A stretch of DNA of 64,000 nt from Cylindrodendrum hubeiense (Eukaryota; Ascomycota; Sordariomycetes; Hypocreales; Nectriaceae), in NCBI GenBank assembly GCA_014621425.1, contig JAANBB010000004.1:372001-436000 (forward strand), in the 5' to 3' direction. A program made the position numbers and the translations under genes. Shown here one piece after another: positions 61,546-64,000 of this stretch (position 1 is its first letter; every line of letters starts with the position of its first letter). Under the pieces are notes generated by a model that had not been told where the DNA came from, ran no database searches, and saw nothing but the letters and a program-made list of their open reading frames with translations.

Positions 61546-62553
61546 TGTGGGTCAAAACCAGATCCGCAGGCTATGTACCAGTCTAAAACTGGTTAAGTGG
61601 ATAGATCTGCGCGCCACAAATCAATCTAAGGACGGTCCGCGGCAACTAGAGGCATCTTAGAGCCTGTTAGCGCCTCTAGTTGCACTACATTGTCTCAGGC
61701 TGCTTCATAACTCTCAGCAGCTGAAAGATGGTCCAGGGATGTAGTGTCCATGTTGATGGGAATAGATTAATACCGCACCTCTGTTAGTCTGAATTAGGGC
61801 GTGGGCGCAAGGCCGAGTCTTGAGCTTCCAGCCTCTCGTTTCAATGTGACCGCGTTTACCGCTCCAGCCTTGTACTTCTACTTGGGCACGACTTGCAACA
61901 GAGATCCAGTGAGATCTGCTGAAAAGTGCTGGGTGGGATCCTTCATCCTTTTCATTCTTGGACCCAGATTTCATCCACTTTAATATGCATTTACCTATGC
62001 AAGCCACTGCCTAGAAGGAAGCGCCAACCACCTCGGTGACAAAGTGAAGCAAGTTACAGATACACCTGCTGGCCAGCGATTCAAGTATGTCCTGAGCTTC
62101 AATCCCATTGACAGCGACAGGTAACCGATAGTTTGTAGGCCAGTGGTGATACATACTCCGTCACCGAGGAATCTCATTACTCGAGTCATTTACCTCATCT
62201 ATTTGTTTCAGCCATGAAACGGCATTTTCCCTAGGCAACCGGTTTTGCAACACTTATTGCCAACGGCCACGAGAAGTGTGAGTCGGGACTGGTACCTGGC
62301 ACCTGGTGACCAGTATATTGTCATAGCTTGAGCTGAGATATAGCGTCAAACGTGTTGGTTGGGCCTTGTCAGTCACTCATCAAGTAGCGCGCCAAGATCT
62401 AAATATCGGTGGATCTATGGACTCCATCTTGGGTCTTTTTGCATGAGACTTAGCCAACAACTTCGGGTATATCGTGCTTACGGATATAAAATCATCGTGA
62501 ACTCGCCGTTTCGGATCTGCATCTGCAACCTATCTGCAACCTTGACACTCAGT

Positions 62554-64000
62554 ATGCGTTCTTTTCTAGTCTGGGCGCTGCCATTGCTGCTCCCTTCGAC
62601 CTTCCTGGTCACTGCTGAGGCGCTTCCATTTATTGGCACGCTTCTCGACCCTCTGTCAGATCTCATTCAGACCACTTTCGCTGGAGATGGACTCAAAATT
62701 GGTGAGCTTGGTACCCTTGGAGGTGTGCTAGGCAGGGACGCCACGTTTGACTACATTGTCGTAGGCGGCGGCACAGCTGGAAACACAATTGGATATCGCC
62801 TGGCCAAGGGTGGCTTCAGCGTTGCTATTGTTGAGGCTGGTTCCTTTTATGAGATCTCCAAGCCAATCCTCGCCACTACCCCAGGCGGCGTCATTGCTGG
62901 TAGCGGTGCCAGTCTTCTTGACTCTAACCCACTTCTTGACTGGATGTTCGTCACCGAGCCTCAAGCCCATGCTGATAACCGCGAGATTCACTATGCTCGC
63001 GGGAAGACCCTTGGTGGCTCTTCACAGCTCAATTTCCTCGTCTACCACCGCCCGACTAGCGGCACCATGGATCTGTGGGCGGAAGAGGTCGGAGACGATA
63101 GCTACAGGTATGTTGTAACCTCAAATGGAAACCGCCATGAGGTACCTCTGACTGCAATTGAACTAAGCTAACTTTACTCACATAGATGGAATGAAATGCT
63201 TCCCCACTTCCAGAAAAGTGCGACCTTCACCGCTCCAAATGACACGATGCGCGGCGAGAACGTAACCACTGAATACGACGCTGAGGCTTTCGCCGCCGCT
63301 GGTGGCCCTCTCCAGGTCAGCTACGCCAACTTTGTACCCACCTGGGCCACCATCGTTGAGAAGGCTCTTAGCTCTCTTGGCCTTCAGAGCACCGACGGCT
63401 TCAGTAGCGGTGACCTACTCGGTTACTCTTACACCACCACTACTGTCAGGCCAAAGAATGCTATTCGAAGCTCGTCTGCCGACTTCGTCAAGGCAGCCCG
63501 GGAAGAGAAGCTCAGGAAGCTCAAGGTGTACACGCAGACATTAACCAAGAGGATTCTCTTTAACCGCAAGAAGAAGGCTACTGGAGTGGAGGTCAGTACG
63601 CTAGGTGTAACCTACACTCTTAAGTCCCGTAAGGAGGTCATTGTCAGCGGCGGTGCTTTCCAATCACCCCAAATCCTGATGGTGTCAGGTGTCGGCCCTA
63701 AGAAGCATCTCGAGGAGTTCGGCATCGATGTCGTTGCCGACCTTCCTGGTGTTGGCCAGAACCTATGGGATCACATACTCTTCGGCCCTTCCTTCGAAGT
63801 AAGTGGGCTTCAGGACACTCTGAGCGGGGCCATCAACGACCCTGCCGTCCTCGACGGCGCTCTTAATGCCTATATCGAGCAGCAGGCCGGCCCCTTGACT
63901 TCTAACCAGGTCGAGCTCCTAGGTTGGGAGAAGCTGCCCAAGAAGTACCGATCTAAGTTCTCCAACAAAACACTCGAGGCCTTGTCCTACTTCCCCGACG
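62554..64000 (+). CDS. GMC oxidoreductase, secreted, 3' truncated by window edge
   Basis: FAD enzyme of the glucose-methanol-choline family, about 456 residues visible. Exons are 62554-63107 and 63186-64000 (open at the edge); the 78-nt intron restores an Arg codon (..DDSYR|WNEML). A signal peptide (MRSFLVWALPLLLPSTFLVTAEA) precedes the FAD dinucleotide motif YIVVGGGTAGNTIGYRLA. Next come VAIVEAG, the PROSITE-1-like GKTLGGSSQLNFLVYHRP, KNAIRSSSADFV and signature 2 VIVSGGAFQSPQILMVSGVG, then LPGVGQNLWDH. Catalytic His residues lie beyond the window. Relatives oxidise aryl alcohols, sugars or choline; fungal secreted forms feed H2O2 to peroxidases or make quinones. The frame extends upstream of the chosen ATG without signal-like sequence. 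Confidence 0.93.

Larger units (their letters stand above)
59829..62553. other. Intergenic, about 2.7 kb, with mobile-element and ankyrin relics
   Basis: Holds the possible solo LTR (60601-60894) and the frameshifted ankyrin fragment (61130-61545). The rest shows no gene. Confidence 0.45.

Noticed and set aside
1..64000. tRNA, rRNA and CRISPR features
   Set aside because: No tRNA B-box in context, rRNA segment or spaced repeat array was found by eye; a tRNAscan run would be needed to exclude tRNAs fully.

Overview
The window is chromosomal DNA of a filamentous ascomycete (Pezizomycotina, most likely a Sordariomycete). The evidence is short 48-112 nt spliceosomal introns with GT..AG ends and CTAAC/CTGAT-like branch points, a Zn2Cys6 regulator, a fungal rhodopsin-domain membrane protein, a DUF3176 protein, a cerato-platanin and a fungal multimodular NRPS. 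Two genes run off the edges: an MFS permease at the left and a GMC oxidoreductase at the right. Exon boundaries were read by eye and checked for phase. No transcript data or searches were available.

Left part (1-11.3 kb): a left-truncated Dal5/Liz1-type MFS permease, a secreted cerato-platanin, an amino-acid permease of the AAAP family, an APH/CHK-like small-molecule kinase, and a rhodopsin-domain membrane protein, separated by long intergenic stretches.

12.2-21.1 kb looks like a compact catabolic or detoxification cluster. An aldo/keto reductase fused to a RidA domain and a Zn2Cys6 regulator are transcribed divergently. They are followed by an allantoate-permease-like MFS transporter and a divergent metal-dependent amidohydrolase. 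The two divergent promoters each hold an 18-bp TCGGGT..ACCCGA inverted repeat (CGG-N10-CCG), a plausible operator for the local regulator.

21-32 kb: repeat-bearing intergenic DNA, two small genes of unknown function, a secreted CrtC/AttH lipocalin-like protein related to kievitone hydratase, a TDP2-like endonuclease/exonuclease/phosphatase protein, and a glutathione S-transferase.

32.7-56.4 kb is the most striking part. Two long reading frames on the minus strand join through one 54-nt intron into a single NRPS of about 4135 residues: partial C - A1 - T1 - E - C - extra partial C - A2 - T2 - C - A3 - T3 - terminal C. This suggests a cyclic, D-residue-containing tripeptide or a multiple of it. 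It is divergent from a DHA1-type MFS exporter. Next comes an intact but intron-rich (17 exons) divergent pyruvate carboxylase paralogue, then an intronless second MFS transporter. Together they look like a secondary-metabolite cluster with its own anaplerotic enzyme.

56.4-64 kb: a dispersed repeat shared with 21.6 kb, a DUF3176 membrane protein, a possible solo LTR, a frameshifted ankyrin-repeat relic, and the 5' part of a secreted GMC oxidoreductase.
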